Origin: Ridgeia piscesae
Lineage: Eukaryota; Annelida; Polychaeta; Sabellida; Siboglinidae
Direction: 5' to 3'
Assembly: GCA_025642075.2 (NCBI GenBank)
Contig: JAODUO010001100.1
Span: forward strand, 95,001 to 159,000
Length of the DNA stretch: 64,000 nt
The notes beneath the pieces are model-generated. The model saw nothing but the letters and a program-made list of their open reading frames with translations, ran no database searches and was not told the origin of the DNA. The number at the start of each line of letters is the position of its first letter. Positions within the stretch are counted from its first letter, which is position 1. Position numbers and translations under genes: made by a program. Below, in pieces: positions 11,833 to 24,142 of this stretch.

Positions 11833-13338
11833 GCCGTTGATCTAGGCAAACTGGGGGGATCGCTTTCTTCAGTATTCTAGACTGGAACTAGTGTATGTTG
11901 TCATCTTGTACACGCATAGGACTATCGTTTTATTATGGTGCAGCGGCCTGTGCGACATTCGGGTACATTTTAATGTACGACGGATGGCGTATAGCACCGA
12001 TTAGATTCAATAATGTTAGTCTCTGTCCATCGATTTTTATACCAAATATATCAGGCCTGCTGCGGCGTCCGCCTGTATTAAAAATGGGCCGTCGGCTCTC
12101 GTAATGAAGTTTCAAATGTAGGAACAATTGAGATGGGCTGGAAGTCTACACAAGTGCCTAATTTTTGTCGGAAATGGCACAGAATTCTTACTGTTATTCT
12201 CATTCACAGTCCACTGTACATGGCGCATAGCACCTTTCGATGTGTTATCAATGTCTCCCCAAGCTTTCCAACTTTTCATCTGCAAAGAGAAGTTTAGGCA
12301 ATATCTAATTTAACAGTCGTACTGCTGAGCTTGATAATACTTAACTTAACGACAAAAGTTCAGTTGAAAGTGTTGGCACTCTACCTTCCGCGATTTGGAA
12401 CTCTAAAACGTGGTAACGGCGACGACACGAGTGCTGTATGCAGGCTGCGCTAAGATGTTTCTGAAGCATTATATGCCATTCCAACCTCTTTATATCACAC
12501 GAAATCAGTGTACGCAACGCAATGAAGCAAACGCTCTAGGCCTACATGCTGTCAAATGAAATACAAGCCGAAATTTGTAGGCTAGGCGAGGCGAAGCGAG
12601 GCGAGGCGATACTATACAAGATGTTCGTTCGCCTAACGATTTACTCTTTAATGTAATACTCTTTGTAGGGCGTACAATTTCAATGGTGATATGATGCGAC
12701 CATTGCCTGTTAGTTGCTTTGTGGTTTCGTTTTCATGTTGAACTTGCGAAATGTCTGCTCTTTGGTTTCAGTTCTTCCTATTTGAATTCGAAATGTGAGC
12801 GACACAACACCTCTCAGAACACGACGCGAGAAAATGGTGCACCCCACGCAAGCTAGTATATCATCTCGTAGTTGTCTGGGTAGTTTGGAACAACTATTGT
12901 TTGTTCGTATGGCACTTCGCCATGACTACTATGTCTAGTTTTTAGCGATATCTGTTTTTCGGAATAGCGCTCATGGCATGGCCAAAGACCTGGCCTGTTT
13001 TGCAGTGATCACTGTAGCGTATGCTATTGTTTCCATGGCAATCTTTCAAAATATGATGCCTGTCTACGCCACTATCTAGATACACATTTGCGTGCCGAGA
13101 AATGTGTGATTATGTATGATTGTAATAAATAGTGGTCTCAAAACGTCGAACGATCTCTACACTTCTTTCAGAAGGAAAGCAAATCAATTGTGACCCTGTG
13201 AATTACGCAATTGCAAAGAAATAGGCACTTGTGTAGGTTGCCTTTTTATGCTGCTTCCTAAGCATACGGTTTCCAGTCGAGATTAGTGCGTTGTGCTTGG
13301 TGTCATAAGGGGCAAATAGTCATCTACTCAACTGTATT

Positions 13339-13341
<3 letters not shown>

Positions 13342-13425
<84 letters not shown>

Positions 13426-13470
13426 TGTGTGTGTGCGTGAGTGTGTGCGTGCGTGCGTGTGTGTGTGTAT
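13342..13470 (+). repeat. (TG)n microsatellite of unit B
   Basis: Shorter than in unit A and interrupted by GTGAGTGTGTGTGCGTGA near its right end. Confidence 0.97.
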
Positions 13471-14108
13471 ACGAGAATGTGTGGGACATTCGCGCGAATG
13501 GTGCTAATGCATATCAATGTTATGATATTTTCCGCGATGCGCTCTCGGCCTCTTACACAAGTTTCTTTCGTGTGCCTTATGTTAGCATCACATTTTCACA
13601 TAACTTTATTTGATATACAGTAATTAATGTAGCTAAGTTGTCTTGGTGCAACAGAAGCTCGCTCACAAGGCGATGTGTAATGGTGCACATGCTTTTGACC
13701 AAGTTGGCTGCTTCGCTGTTTAACCACCCAATTTACCTCTTACTGCATGCAGAGCACATTCTGTGAAACACGAAAAATATGCAGACATAGCTAGGCCCAA
13801 GAAAAGCACCACCTGAAGTGCTTGCGAGGAAATTATTCGAAGTTAAACCATCTTCATTATATCAGTTCTTATCAGCCATATAGCGTGAAAAATAGCCGGA
13901 ACAATCGTCTAAGTAAAACGTTTCAATTCAATTGTGTTTTCATCTTTGTGAGACCGGTGACATTAAAACTAATGTCCACTTGCACTTGTTATAATACATA
14001 TATCGATGTCAGACTATCTTTGATTCTCCCGGTGATCGGCCTACATTTCTAATTACATCAACAACTGCACAAAATTGTTGTAGTCGATAAACACAAGGTT
14101 TCACTCAC

Positions 14109-14221
14109 TGTCAAATGACTAACCCGCGTCGCCAATCTTCACATCATCGCGCCCGGTCGGTCAGTAGTGCTGCCAGAAGTTGTCGGCCGTGTGTCTCTGT
14201 ATCTTCACCAGGCGCAGACAC
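14109..14221 (-). other. Exon-like segment of unit B (113 nt)
   Basis: Same borders, length and nearly the same sequence as in unit A (acceptor ttttttctcag, donor gtgagtg). Confidence 0.5.
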
Positions 14222-14427
14222 CTGAGAAAAAACAGTAACAGAGCGTTACAATATGCGCGGTGACTAACAAAGTTGAAACCAGAAGAACGCATTTATTACA
14301 CATGTCTAAATCCCTTCACCACACTGGCGTCAAATGCGTAAATCCCACAGCGATGCGGTCGAGATGACATTAAAGAAACAGGTATCTCTTGCCAGCATTC
14401 GGCTGCGCGGCATAGTAATCGCGCCAA

Positions 14428-14517
14428 ACCGGAAGAGGCATTCCAACTGTGACGTCACGACAATACGGCAAACGCGCCGTTTTCGTTTCTGGCGACATCA
14501 GATTTCAAAATGGCGAC
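14428..14517. promoter_or_regulatory. ETS/CRE/YY1-like motif cluster, unit B
   Basis: ACCGGAAG (14428), TGACGTCA (14450-14457), CAAAATGGCGAC (14506). The downstream half-CRE is altered to gacatca here while the palindromic CRE is unchanged. Confidence 0.45.
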
Positions 14518-15551
14518 GCCGTTGATCTAGGCAAACTGGGGGGACCGCTTTCTTCAGTTTTCTAGACTGGAACTAGTGTATGTTGTCATCATGTACACGC
14601 ATAGGACTATCGTTTTATTATGGTGCAGCGGCCTGGGCGACATTCGGGTACATTTTAATGTACGACGGATGGCGTATAGCACCGATTAGATTCAATAATG
14701 TCAGTCTCTGTCCATCGATTTTTATACCAAATATATCAGGCCTGCTGCGGCGTCCGCGTGTATTAAAAATGGGCCGTCGGCTCTCGTAATGAAGTTTCAA
14801 ATGTAGGAACAATTGAGGTGGCCTGGAAGTCTACACAAGTGCCCAATTCTTGTCGGAAATGGCACAGAATTCTTATTGTTATTCTCATTCACAGTCCACT
14901 GTACATGGCGCATAGCACCTTTCGATGAGTTATCAATGTCTCCTCAAGCTTTCCAACTTTTCATCTGCAAATAGAAGTTTAGGCAATATCTAATTTAACA
15001 GTCGTACTGCTGAGCTTTATAATACTAAACTTAACGACAAAAGTTCAGTTGAAAGTGTTGGCACTCTACCTTCCGCGATTTGGAACTCTAAAACGTGGTA
15101 ACGGCGACGACACGAGTGCTGTATGCAGGCTGCGCTAAGATGTTTCTGAAGCATTATATGCCATTCCAACCTCTTTATATCACACGAAATCAGTGTACGC
15201 AACGCAATGAAGCAAACGCTCTAGGCCTACATGCTGTCAAATGAAATACACGTCGAAATTTGTTAGGCGAGGCGAGGCGAAGCGAGGCGAGGCGATACTA
15301 GGCAAGATGTTCGTTCGCCTAACGATTTACTCTTTAATGTAATACTCTTTGTAGGGCGTACAATTTCAATGGTGATATGATGCGACCATTGCCTGTTAGT
15401 TGCTTTGTGGTTTCGTTTTCATATTGAACTTGCGAAATGTCTGCTCTTTGGTTTCAGTTCTTCCTATTTGAATCCGAAATGTGAGCGACACAACACCTCT
15501 GAGAACACGACGCGAGAAAATGGTGCACCAGGCGAGGCGAGGCCACGCAAG

Positions 15552-15734
15552 CTAGTATATCATCTCGTAGTTGTCTGGGTAGTTTGGAACAACTATTGTT
15601 TGTTCGTATGGCACTTCGCCATGACTACTATGTCTAGTTTTTGGCGATATCTGTTTGTCGGAATAGCGCTCATGGCATGGCCAAAGACCTGGCCTGTTGG
15701 CAGTGATCACTGTAGCGTATGCTATTGTTTCCAT
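15552..15734 (-). pseudogene. Tyrosine-motif cytoplasmic-tail-like frame, unit C
   Basis: A 60-codon open frame ends in TAG. It contains IAYATV, which fits the ITIM consensus (I/V/L/S-x-Y-x-x-I/V/L), then VPYEQTIVV and a terminal YPDNYEMIY: closely spaced tyrosines as in cytoplasmic tails of immune-type receptors. A weak acceptor (tattttgaaag) lies 6 bases before the ATG, and an in-frame TGA lies just upstream of that. Unit E retains the frame but with Y to C in the first motif; units A and B have a one-base insertion, unit D a stop. No ectodomain or membrane segment was found upstream. The opposite strand is also open here (a hydrophobic frame of 184 codons at 15405-15959), so the coding strand is not certain. 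Confidence 0.3.
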
Positions 15735-16040
15735 GGCAATCTTTCAAAATATGATGCCTGTCTACGCCACTATCTAGATACACATTTGCGTGCCGAGAAA
15801 TGTGTGATTATGTGTTATTGTAATAAATATTGGTCTCAAAACGTCGAACGATCTCTACACTTGTTTCAGAAGGAAGGCAAATCAATTGTGACCCCGTCAG
15901 TTACACAATTGCAAAGAAATAGTCACTTGTGTAGGTTGCCTTTGCATGCTGCTTCCTAAGCATACGGTTTCCAGTCGAGATTAGTGCGTTGTGCTTGGTG
16001 TCATGAGGGGCAAAGAGTCATCTACTCAACTGTATTAAGT

Positions 16041-16046
16041 GTGTGT

Positions 16047-16125
<79 letters not shown>

Positions 16126-16254
16126 GTGTGTGTGTATGATGTGTGTGGTGGTGGTGAGTGAGTGTGTGAGTGAGTGTGAGTGAGTGAGTGAGTGAGTGTG
16201 TGTGCGTGCGTCGTTGCGTGCGTGCGTGCGTGCGTGCGTGTGTGTGTGTGTGCA
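16041..16254 (+). repeat. Compound TG/TGAG/TGCG microsatellite of unit C
   Basis: Pure TG run followed by (gtga)n and (gcgt)n blocks, a compound structure not seen in the other units. Confidence 0.97.
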
Positions 16255-16895
16255 TGCGAGAATGTGTGTGATATTCGCGCGAATGGTGCTTATGCATATC
16301 AATGTTAAGATATTTTCCGCGATGCGCTCTCGGCCTCTTACACAAGTTTCCTTTCGTGTGCCTTATGTTAGCATCACATTTTGACATAACTTTATTTGAT
16401 ATACAGTAGTTAATGTAGCCAAGTTGTCTTGGTGCAACAGAAGCTCGCTCACAAGGTGATGTGTAATGGTGCACATGCTACTGACATAGTTGGCTGCTTC
16501 GCTTTTTAGCCACCCAATTGACCTCTTACTGCATGCAGAGCACATTCGGTGAAACACGTAAAACATGCAGACATAGCTAGGCCCCAGAAAAGCACCACCT
16601 GAAGTGCTTGCGAGGAAATTATTCGAAGTTAAAACCACCTTCATTAGATCAGTTCTGATCAGTCATATAGGGTGAAAAATAGCCCGAACAATCGTCTAAG
16701 TAAAACGTTTCAATTCAATTGTGTTATCATCTTTGTGAGACCGGTGACATTAAAACTAATGTCCACTTGCACTTGTTATAATACATATATCGATGTCAGA
16801 CTATCTTTGATTCTCACGGTGATCGGCCTACATTTTTAATTACATCAACACCTGCACAAAATGGTTGTATTCGATAAACACAAGGTTTCACTCAC

Positions 16896-17008
16896 TGTCA
16901 AATGACTAACCCGCGTCGCCAATCTTCACATCATCGCGCCCGGTCGGTCAGTAGTGCTGCCAGAAGTTGTCGGCGGTGTGTCTCTGTATCTTCACGAGGC
17001 GCAGACAC
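16896..17008 (-). other. Exon-like segment of unit C (113 nt)
   Basis: Same length and splice borders as in A and B, with a few substitutions (for example cggcggtg for cggccgtg). Confidence 0.5.
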
Positions 17009-17215
17009 CTGAGAAAAAAACAATACCAGAGCGTTAAAATATGCGCGGTGACTAACAAAGTTGAAACCAGAAGAACGCATTTATTACACATGTATAAATC
17101 CCTTCACCACACTGGCGTCAAATGCGTAAATCCCACAGCGATGCGGTAGAGATTACATTAAAGAAACAGGTATCTCTTGCCAGCATTCGGCTGCGCGGCA
17201 TAGTAATCGCGCCAA

Positions 17216-17305
17216 ACCGGAAGAGGCATTCCTACTGTGACGTCACGACAATACGGCAAACGCGCCGTTTTCGTTTCTGGCGACGTCAGATTTCAAAATG
17301 GCGAC
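17216..17305. promoter_or_regulatory. ETS/CRE/YY1-like motif cluster, unit C
   Basis: ACCGGAAG (17216), TGACGTCA (17238-17245), second GACGTCA and CAAAATGGCGAC (17294). Confidence 0.45.
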
Positions 17306-18052
17306 GCCGTTGATCTAGGCGAACTGGGGGGGGGGCGCTTTCTTCCGTATTCTAGACTTGAACTAGTGTATGTTGTCATCATGTACACGCATAGGACTAT
17401 CGTTTTATTATGGAGTAGCGGTCTGTACGACTTTCGGGTACATTTTAATGTACGACGCGTGGCGTATAGCACCGATTAGATTCAATAATGTCAGTCTCTG
17501 TCCATCGATTTTTATACCAAATATATCAGCCTGCTGCGGCGTCCGCGCGTATTAAACATGGGCCGTCGGCTCTCGTGATGAAGTTTCAAGTGTAGGAACA
17601 ATTGAGGAGGGCTGGAAGTCTACACAAGTGCCTAATTCTTGTCGGAAATGGCACAGAATTCATATTGTTATTCTCATTCACAGTCCACTGTACATGGCGC
17701 ATAGCACCTCTCGATGAGTTATCAATGTCTCCTCAAGCTTTCCAACTTTGCATCTGCAAATAGAAGTTTAGGCAATATCTAATTTAACAGTCGTACTGCT
17801 GAGCTTTATAATACTAAACTTAACGACAGAAGTTCAGCTGAAAGTGTTCGCACTCTACCTTCTGCGATATGGAACTGTAAAACGTGGGTAACGGCGACGC
17901 CACGAGTGCTGTATGCAGGCTGCGCTGAGATGTTTCTGAAGCATTATATGCCATTCCATCCTCTTTATATGACACGAAATCAATGTACGCAACGCAATTA
18001 TGCAAACGCTCTAGGCCTACATGCTGTCAAATAAATTACAAGTCGAAATTTG

Positions 18053-18368
18053 TTAGGCGAGGCGAGGCGAGGCGAGGCGAGGCGAGGCGAGGCGAGGCGA
18101 GGCGAGGCGAGGCGAGGCGAGGCGAGGCGAGGCGAGGCGAGGCGAGGCGAGGCGAGGCGAGGCGAGGCGAGGCGGCGAGGCGAGGCGAGGCGAGGCGGCG
18201 AGGCGAGGCGAGGCGAGGCGAGGCGAGGCGAGGCGAGGCGAGGCGAGGCGAGGCGAGGCGAGGCGAGGCGAGGCGAGGCGAGGCGAGGCGAGGCGAGGCG
18301 AGGCGAGGCGAGGCGAGGGGCGAGGCGAGGCGAGGCGAGGCGAGGCGAGGCGAGGCGAGGCGAGGCGA
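18053..18368 (+). repeat. (GAGGC)n pentanucleotide expansion of unit D
   Basis: About 63 copies of ggcga with three small phase slips (near 18172, 18197 and 18318). The same place holds 2 to 6 copies in units A-C and is deleted in E. Open frames on both strands (GEARR and RLASP repeats) are artefacts of the repeat. Confidence 0.98.
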
Positions 18369-19100
18369 GTGCCATACAAGATGTTCGTTCGCATAACGAT
18401 TTACCCTTTAATGTAATACACTTTGTAGGGCGTACAATTTCAATGATGATATGAAGCGACCATTGCCTGTTAGTTGCTTTGTGGTTTCGTTTTCATATTT
18501 AACTTGCGAAATGTCTGCTCTTTGGTTTCAGGTCTTCCTATTTGAGTCCGAAGTGTGAGCGACACAACACCTCTCAGAACACGACGCGAGAAAATGGTGC
18601 CACCAGCGCAAGTCTAGTATATCATCTCGTAGTTGTCTGGGTAGTTTGGAACAACTATTGTTTTTTCGTATGGCACTTCGCCATGACTTCTATGTCTATT
18701 TTATGGCGATATCTGTTTTTCGGAATAGCGCTCATGGTATGGCCAAAGACCTGGCCTGTTGGCATTGATCACTGTAGCGTATGCTATTGTTTCCATGGCA
18801 ATCTTTCTAAATATGATGCCTGTCTACGCCACTATCTAGATACACATTTGCGTGCCGAGAAATGTGTAATTATGTGTGATTGAAATAAATATTTGTCTCA
18901 AAACATCTAACGATCTCTACACTTCTTTCAGAATGAAGGCAAATCAATTGTGACCGCGTCAGTTACACTATTGCAAAGAAATAGGCACTTGTGTAGGTTG
19001 CCTTTTCATGCTGCTTCCTAAGCATACGGTTTCCAGTCGAGATTAGTGCGTTGTGCTTGGTGTCATGAGGGGCAAAGAGTCATCTACTCAACTGTATTAA

Positions 19101-19212
<112 letters not shown>

Positions 19213-19854
19213 ATGCGAGAATGTGTGTGACATTCGCACGAATGGTGCTTATGCATATCAATGTTAAGATATTTTCCGCGATGCGCTCTCGGCCTCTGAC
19301 ACAAGTTTCCTTTCGTGTGCCTGATGTTAGCATCACATTTTGACATAACTTTATTTGATATACAGTAATTAATGTAGCCAAGTTGTCTTGGTGCAACAGA
19401 AGCTCGCTCACAAGGTGATGTGTAATGGTGCACATGCTACTGACATAGTTGGCTGCTTCGCTGTTTAGCCACCCAATTTACCTCTTACTGCATTCAGAGC
19501 ACATTCGGTGAAACACGTAAAACATGCAGACATAGCTAGGCCCCAGAAAAGCACCACCTGAAGTGCTTGCGAGGAAATGATTCGAAGTTAAAACCATCTT
19601 CATTATATCAGTTCTGATCAGTCATATAGCGTGAAAAATAGCCCGATCAATCGTCTAAGTAAAACGTTTCACTTCAATTGTGCTATCATCTTTGTGAGAC
19701 CGGTAACATTAAAACTAATGTCCACTTGCACTTGTTATAATACATATATTGATGTCAGACTATCTTTGATTCTCACGGTGATCGGCCTACATTTTTAATT
19801 ACATCAACACCTGCACAAAATGGTTGTAGTCGATAAACACAAGGTTTCACTCAC

Positions 19855-19967
19855 TGTCAAATGACTAACCCGCGTCGCCAATCTTCACATCATCGCGCCC
19901 GGTCGGTCAGTAGTGCTGCCAGAAGTTGTCGGCCGTGTGTCTCTGTATCTTCACCAGGCGCAGACAC
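19855..19967 (-). other. Exon-like segment of unit D (113 nt)
   Basis: Same borders and length as in A-C; splice acceptor and GTGAGT donor unchanged. Confidence 0.5.
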
Positions 19968-20173
19968 CTGAGAAAAAACAGTAACAGAGCGTTACAATAT
20001 GCGCGGTGACTAACAAAGTTGAAACCACAAGAACGCATTTATTACACATGTCTAAATCCCTTCACCACACTGGCGTCAAATGCGTAAATCCCACAGCGAT
20101 GCGGTCGAGATTACATTAAAGAAACAGGTATCTCTTGCCAGCATTCGGCTGCGCGGCATAGTAATCGCGCCAA

Positions 20174-20263
20174 ACCGGAAGAGGCATTCCTACTGTGACG
20201 TCACGACAATACGGCAAACGCGCCGTTTTCGTTTCTGGCGACGTCAGATTTCAAAATGGCGAC
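20174..20263. promoter_or_regulatory. ETS/CRE/YY1-like motif cluster, unit D
   Basis: ACCGGAAG (20174), TGACGTCA (20196-20203), second GACGTCA and CAAAATGGCGAC (20252). Confidence 0.45.
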
Positions 20264-21209
20264 GCCGTTGATCTACGCAAACTGGGGGGACCGCTTTCTT
20301 CAGTATTCTAGACTGGAACTAGTGTATGTTGTCATCATGTACACGCATAGGACTATCGTTTTATTATGGTGCAGCGGCCTGTACGACATTCGGGTACATT
20401 TTTATGTACGACGCATGGCGTATAGCACCGATTAGATTCGATAATGTCAGTCTCTGTCCATCGATTTTTTTTTACCAAATATACCAGGCCTGCTGCGGCG
20501 TCCGCGCGTATTAAACATGGGCCGTCGGCTCTCGTAATGAAGTTTCAAGTGTAGGAACAATTGAGGTGGGCTGGAAGTCTACACAAGTGTCTAATTCTTG
20601 TCGGAAAAGGCACATAATTCATATTATTATTCTCATTCACAGTCCACTGTACATGGCGCATAGCACCTTTCGATGAGTTATCAATGTCTCCTCAAGCTTT
20701 CCAACTTTGCATCTGCAAATAGAAGTTTAGGCAATATCTAATTTAACAGTCGTACTGCTGAGCTTTATAATACTAAACTTAACGACAAAAGTTCAGTTGA
20801 AAGTGTTGGCACTCTACCTTCTGCGATATGGAACTCTAAAACGTGGTAACGGCGACGCCACGAGAGCTGTATGCAGGCTGCGCTGAGATGTTTCTGAAGC
20901 ATTATATGCCATTCCATCCTCTTTATATGACACGAAATCAATATACGCAACGCAATTAAGCAAACGCTCTAGGCCTACATGCTGTCAAATAAATTACAAG
21001 CCCTTTAATGTAATACTCTTTGTAGGGCGTACAATTTCAATGGTGATATGAAGCGACCATTGCCTGTTAGTTGCTTTGTGGTTTCGTTTTTATATTTAAC
21101 TGACGAAATGTCTGCTCTTTGGTTTCAGGTCTTCCTATTTGAGTCCGAAATGTGAGCGACACAACACCTCTCAGAACACGACGCGAGAAAATGGTGCACC
21201 CCACGCAAG

Positions 21210-21392
21210 CTAGTATATCATCTCGTAGTTGTCTGGGTAGTTTGGAACAACTATTGTTTGTTCGTATGGCACTTCGCCATGACTACTATGTCTAGTTTTT
21301 GGCGATATCTGTTTTTCGGAATAGCGCTCATGGCATGGCCAAAGACCTGGCCTGTTGGCAGTGATCACTGTAGCGCATGCTATTGTTTCCAT
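21210..21392 (-). pseudogene. Tyrosine-motif tail-like frame, unit E
   Basis: Second open copy of the 60-codon frame of unit C. Differs by loss of the ITIM tyrosine (IACATV for IAYATV) and D to E in HERYSEKQ; the VPYEQTIVV and YPDNYEMIY parts are unchanged. Confidence 0.28.
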
Positions 21393-22157
21393 TGCAATCT
21401 TTCTAAATATGATGCCTGTCTACGCCACTATCTAGATACACATTTGCGTGCCGAGAAATGTGTGATTATGTGTGATTGAAATAAATATTTGTCTCAAAAC
21501 ATCTAACGATCTCTACACTTGTTTCAGAATGAAGGCAAATCAATTGTGACCGCGTCAGTTACACTATTGCAAAGAAATAGGCACGTGTGTATGTTGCCTT
21601 TGCATGCTGCTTCCTAAGCATACGGTTTCCAGTCGAGATTAGTGCGTTGTGCTTGGTGTCGTGAGGGGCAAAGAGTCATCTTCTCAACTGTATTAAGTGG
21701 GCGTGTGTGTGCATGCGAGAATGTGTGTGACATCCGCGCGAATGGTGCTTATGCATGTCAATGTTAAGATATTTTCCGCGATGCGATCTCAGCCTCTTAC
21801 ACCAGTTTCGTTTCGTGCGCCTTATGTTAGCATCATATTATGTTGACATAACTTAATTTGATATACAGTAGTTAATGTAGCCAAGTTGTCATGGCGCAAG
21901 AGAAGCTCGCTCACAAGGTGATGTGTAATGGTGCACATGTTACTGACATAGTTGGCTGCTTTGCTCTTTATCCACCCAATTTACTTCTTAATACTACAAG
22001 CAGAGCACATTGGGTGAAACACACACAAAAATGCCGACATAGCTAGGCCCCAGAAAAGCACCATCTGAAGTGGTTGTGAGGAAATTATTCGAAGTTAAAA
22101 CCATCTTCATTATATCAGTTCTGATCAGTCATATAGCGTGAAAAATAGCTGAAACAA

Positions 22158-22257
22158 ACCGGAAGAGTCATTCCTACTGTGACGTCACGACAATACGGCA
22201 AACGCGCCGTTTTCGTTTCTGGCGACGTCAGATTTCAAGATGGCGACGCCGTTGATC
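22158..22257. promoter_or_regulatory. ETS/CRE/YY1-like motif cluster, unit E
   Basis: ACCGGAAG (22158), TGACGTCA (22190-22197), GACGTCA and CAAGATGGCGAC (22246), the last closer to the YY1 consensus than in other units. The large deletion ends within a few bases of the ETS-like site, leaving the cluster whole. Confidence 0.45.
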
Positions 22258-22782
22258 TAGACAAACTGGGGGGGGGGCGCTTTCTTCCGTATTCTAGACT
22301 TGAACTAGTGTATGTTGTCATCATGTACACGCATAGGACTATCGTTTTATTATGGAGCAGCGGCCTGTACGACATTCGGGTACATTTTAATGTACGACGC
22401 GTGGCGTATAGCACCGATTAGATTCAATAATGTCAGTCTCTCCGTCGATTTTTATACAAAATATATCAGCCTGCTGCGGCGTCCGCGCGTATTAAACATG
22501 GGCCGTCGGCTCTCGTGATGAAGTTTCAAGTGTATGAACAATTGAGGTGGGCTGGAAGTCTACACAAGTGCCTAATTCTTGTCGGAAATGGCACATAATT
22601 CATATTGTTATTCTCATTCACAGTCCACTGTACATGGCGCATAGCACCTTTCGATGAGTTATCAATGTCTCCTCAAGCTTTCCAACTTTGCATCTGCAAA
22701 TAGAAGTTTAGGCAATATCTAATTTAACAGTCGTACTGCTGAGCTTTACAATACTAAACTTAACGATAGAAGTTCAGTTGAA

Positions 22783-22962
22783 AGTGTCTCTTGGTAGTAT
22801 ATATACGGTATTGGAGTACGGACTAGACGACCACGTGTCTTGGTAATGTACGTACGGTATTGGAGTACGGATTAGACGACCACGTCTCTTGGTAATGTAT
22901 GTACGGTATTGGAGTACGGATTAGACGACCAAGTCTCTTGGTTGTGAATGTACGGTATTGGA
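22783..22962 (+). repeat. 49-bp tandem repeat, about 3.6 copies
   Basis: Unit carries tacggtattggagtacgg then attagacgaccacg. It starts inside the broken end of array unit E, so it marks the array's right border. Confidence 0.9.
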
Positions 22963-23504
22963 GTAGGCACCAGCGTGACCCATAGCCCTTCGCCAACGTA
23001 TGGCAATTTACTAAGGCGACGACCGCCGCAACAAATCGCTCCCCACCGAACCACGGCGACGTCGAAGCGAATATCGAACCATTTGCTTCGGCAGTCGCCA
23101 CTTAGTTTCACAACAAAGTGCGTGTCTGCTGCCAGACCGACTCGCCGCCGCCGTGCCCAGTTAGATCTTGTTTCCATTTCTCGCTTCTTTGAGAACGGAA
23201 CGCAGCAACTGCCGAACATATTAGAGCAATATATTCTACGCACTCTTCGATGGTCAGGCTTAACAAGGATGCCCTACGAAACACGCAACTGTCGTTTTAT
23301 CGAGCCAGCATGCCAGCCAACGCTCGGCCGCTAACTCGTCCGGAGGCGATGGCGGCGGATGCGTTTGTCGCTCACACACTCGCTGGGCGGCGCCACGAGT
23401 GGGTGTACGGCTCCCTCCGTTTCCAAATTATGTTCAGGGAGCGACGCTGGCGGGGAGCGGCAATGATTCGCTCGTAGTGTGCAGGACGAGAAGGCTAGGT
23501 TGGC
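22963..23504. other. GC-rich unassigned region
   Basis: CpG-rich compared with neighbours, with several overlapping open frames on both strands (up to 128 codons) but no recognisable protein. A CpG-island-type regulatory region is possible; it lies downstream, on the minus strand, of the exon at 23740-23849. Confidence 0.35.
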
Positions 23505-23739
23505 TGACAGCTTCTACTACTGTACCGCGATTTCTACATGGAAGGTGTGAAACGATGTGTCTGAAGCGTTGGATGCCGATGGAGGTATGGAAATGAGTGT
23601 GTACGTATTGTATGTATGTTAATTCATTGCGCATGTTAATGTTACTTGGTAGTAAACTGTCGTACTACTTACCACTATACATTCCAAACACCTTATAATA
23701 CACAAAATGAGTACCCAACCAAAACAAAACTTCACTCAC

Positions 23740-23849
23740 TGCTTCGCCAGTTCTCACGACATTTGATCTCGCCGGGGTGTGATGATCCAGTAGTTGACGA
23801 CCCCGCACTGTCGGGTGTTACTGTGTCTTCTCTAAGCATCTGAGCCTGC
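23740..23849 (-). CDS. Candidate exon related to the array's exon-like segment
   Basis: 110 nt on the minus strand between a strong acceptor (ttctttttgtcaccag) and donor (gtgagtgaag). One frame is open through the whole exon (phase 1 in, phase 1 out): residues include QMLREDTVTPDSAG and GEIKCRENWRS. Sequence upstream of the acceptor and inside the exon aligns by eye with the 113-nt segments of the array (shared gaaga.acag and the gtgagtgaa donor). An old relative of the array's homology may also lie at 23505-23600. This is the only member of the set with an open frame, so it may be the functional or ancestral copy. Product unknown. Confidence 0.4.
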
Positions 23850-24142
23850 CTGGTGACAAAAAGAAAAGAACACAACATTGCAACATGTAGATGAAAGATA
23901 AACTTCAAAGAGTGGTCTATGTAAACCACTCAATGGTAAGTAATAATCGCAGACGATTCATGAAACAGTGGTGGAAAGACGAACTAACTCAGCCTTGGAA
24001 CAGTGCCCTAGTCCCGGAATATTTGTAGGGCAGGGAACCGAGGACCAACAACATTTCGTCACTCTCAATAACAAAAGGCTTGGTGGCTAATGGCGGTGAA
24101 CTTTTACTTTCTAACCATAACCATGAAACAGACCTACAGCCG

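Larger units (their letters stand above)
12328..15012 (+). repeat. Array unit B
   Basis: Near copy of unit A over 12785-14900, including shared defects in the minus-strand tail frame, so A and B arose by the most recent duplication. The GGCGA tract (about 12590-12608) has five imperfect copies. Confidence 0.92.
15013..17801 (+). repeat. Array unit C
   Basis: Contains a complex (TG)n region with TGAG and TGCG sub-repeats, two short GGCGA patches (15262-15295 and 15530-15543) and the best-preserved minus-strand tail frame. Confidence 0.92.
20760..22787 (+). repeat. Array unit E, deleted
   Basis: Lacks the GGCGA tract (acaag joins ccctttaatg at about 21001), has almost no TG run (about 21698-21712), and has lost about 0.5 kb that includes the exon-like segment (junction near 22150-22157). 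Similarity to the unit stops at 22787 inside the anchor. Confidence 0.9.

Noticed and set aside
11658..11840. Plus-strand frame MRKSHSDAVEM... repeated in units A-D
   Set aside because: It spans the ETS/CRE/YY1-like cluster, ends in Arg-rich sequence from that cluster, and its conservation is explained by recent duplication of the unit.
17983..18454. Long open frames on both strands reading GEARR or RLASP repeats
   Set aside because: They are translations of the GAGGC pentanucleotide, open in several frames on both strands at once, with no start context or flanking domain.
22872..23334. Overlapping frames of 123 and 128 codons on opposite strands
   Set aside because: GC-rich low-stop region; partly made of the 49-bp repeat; no recognisable protein on either strand.
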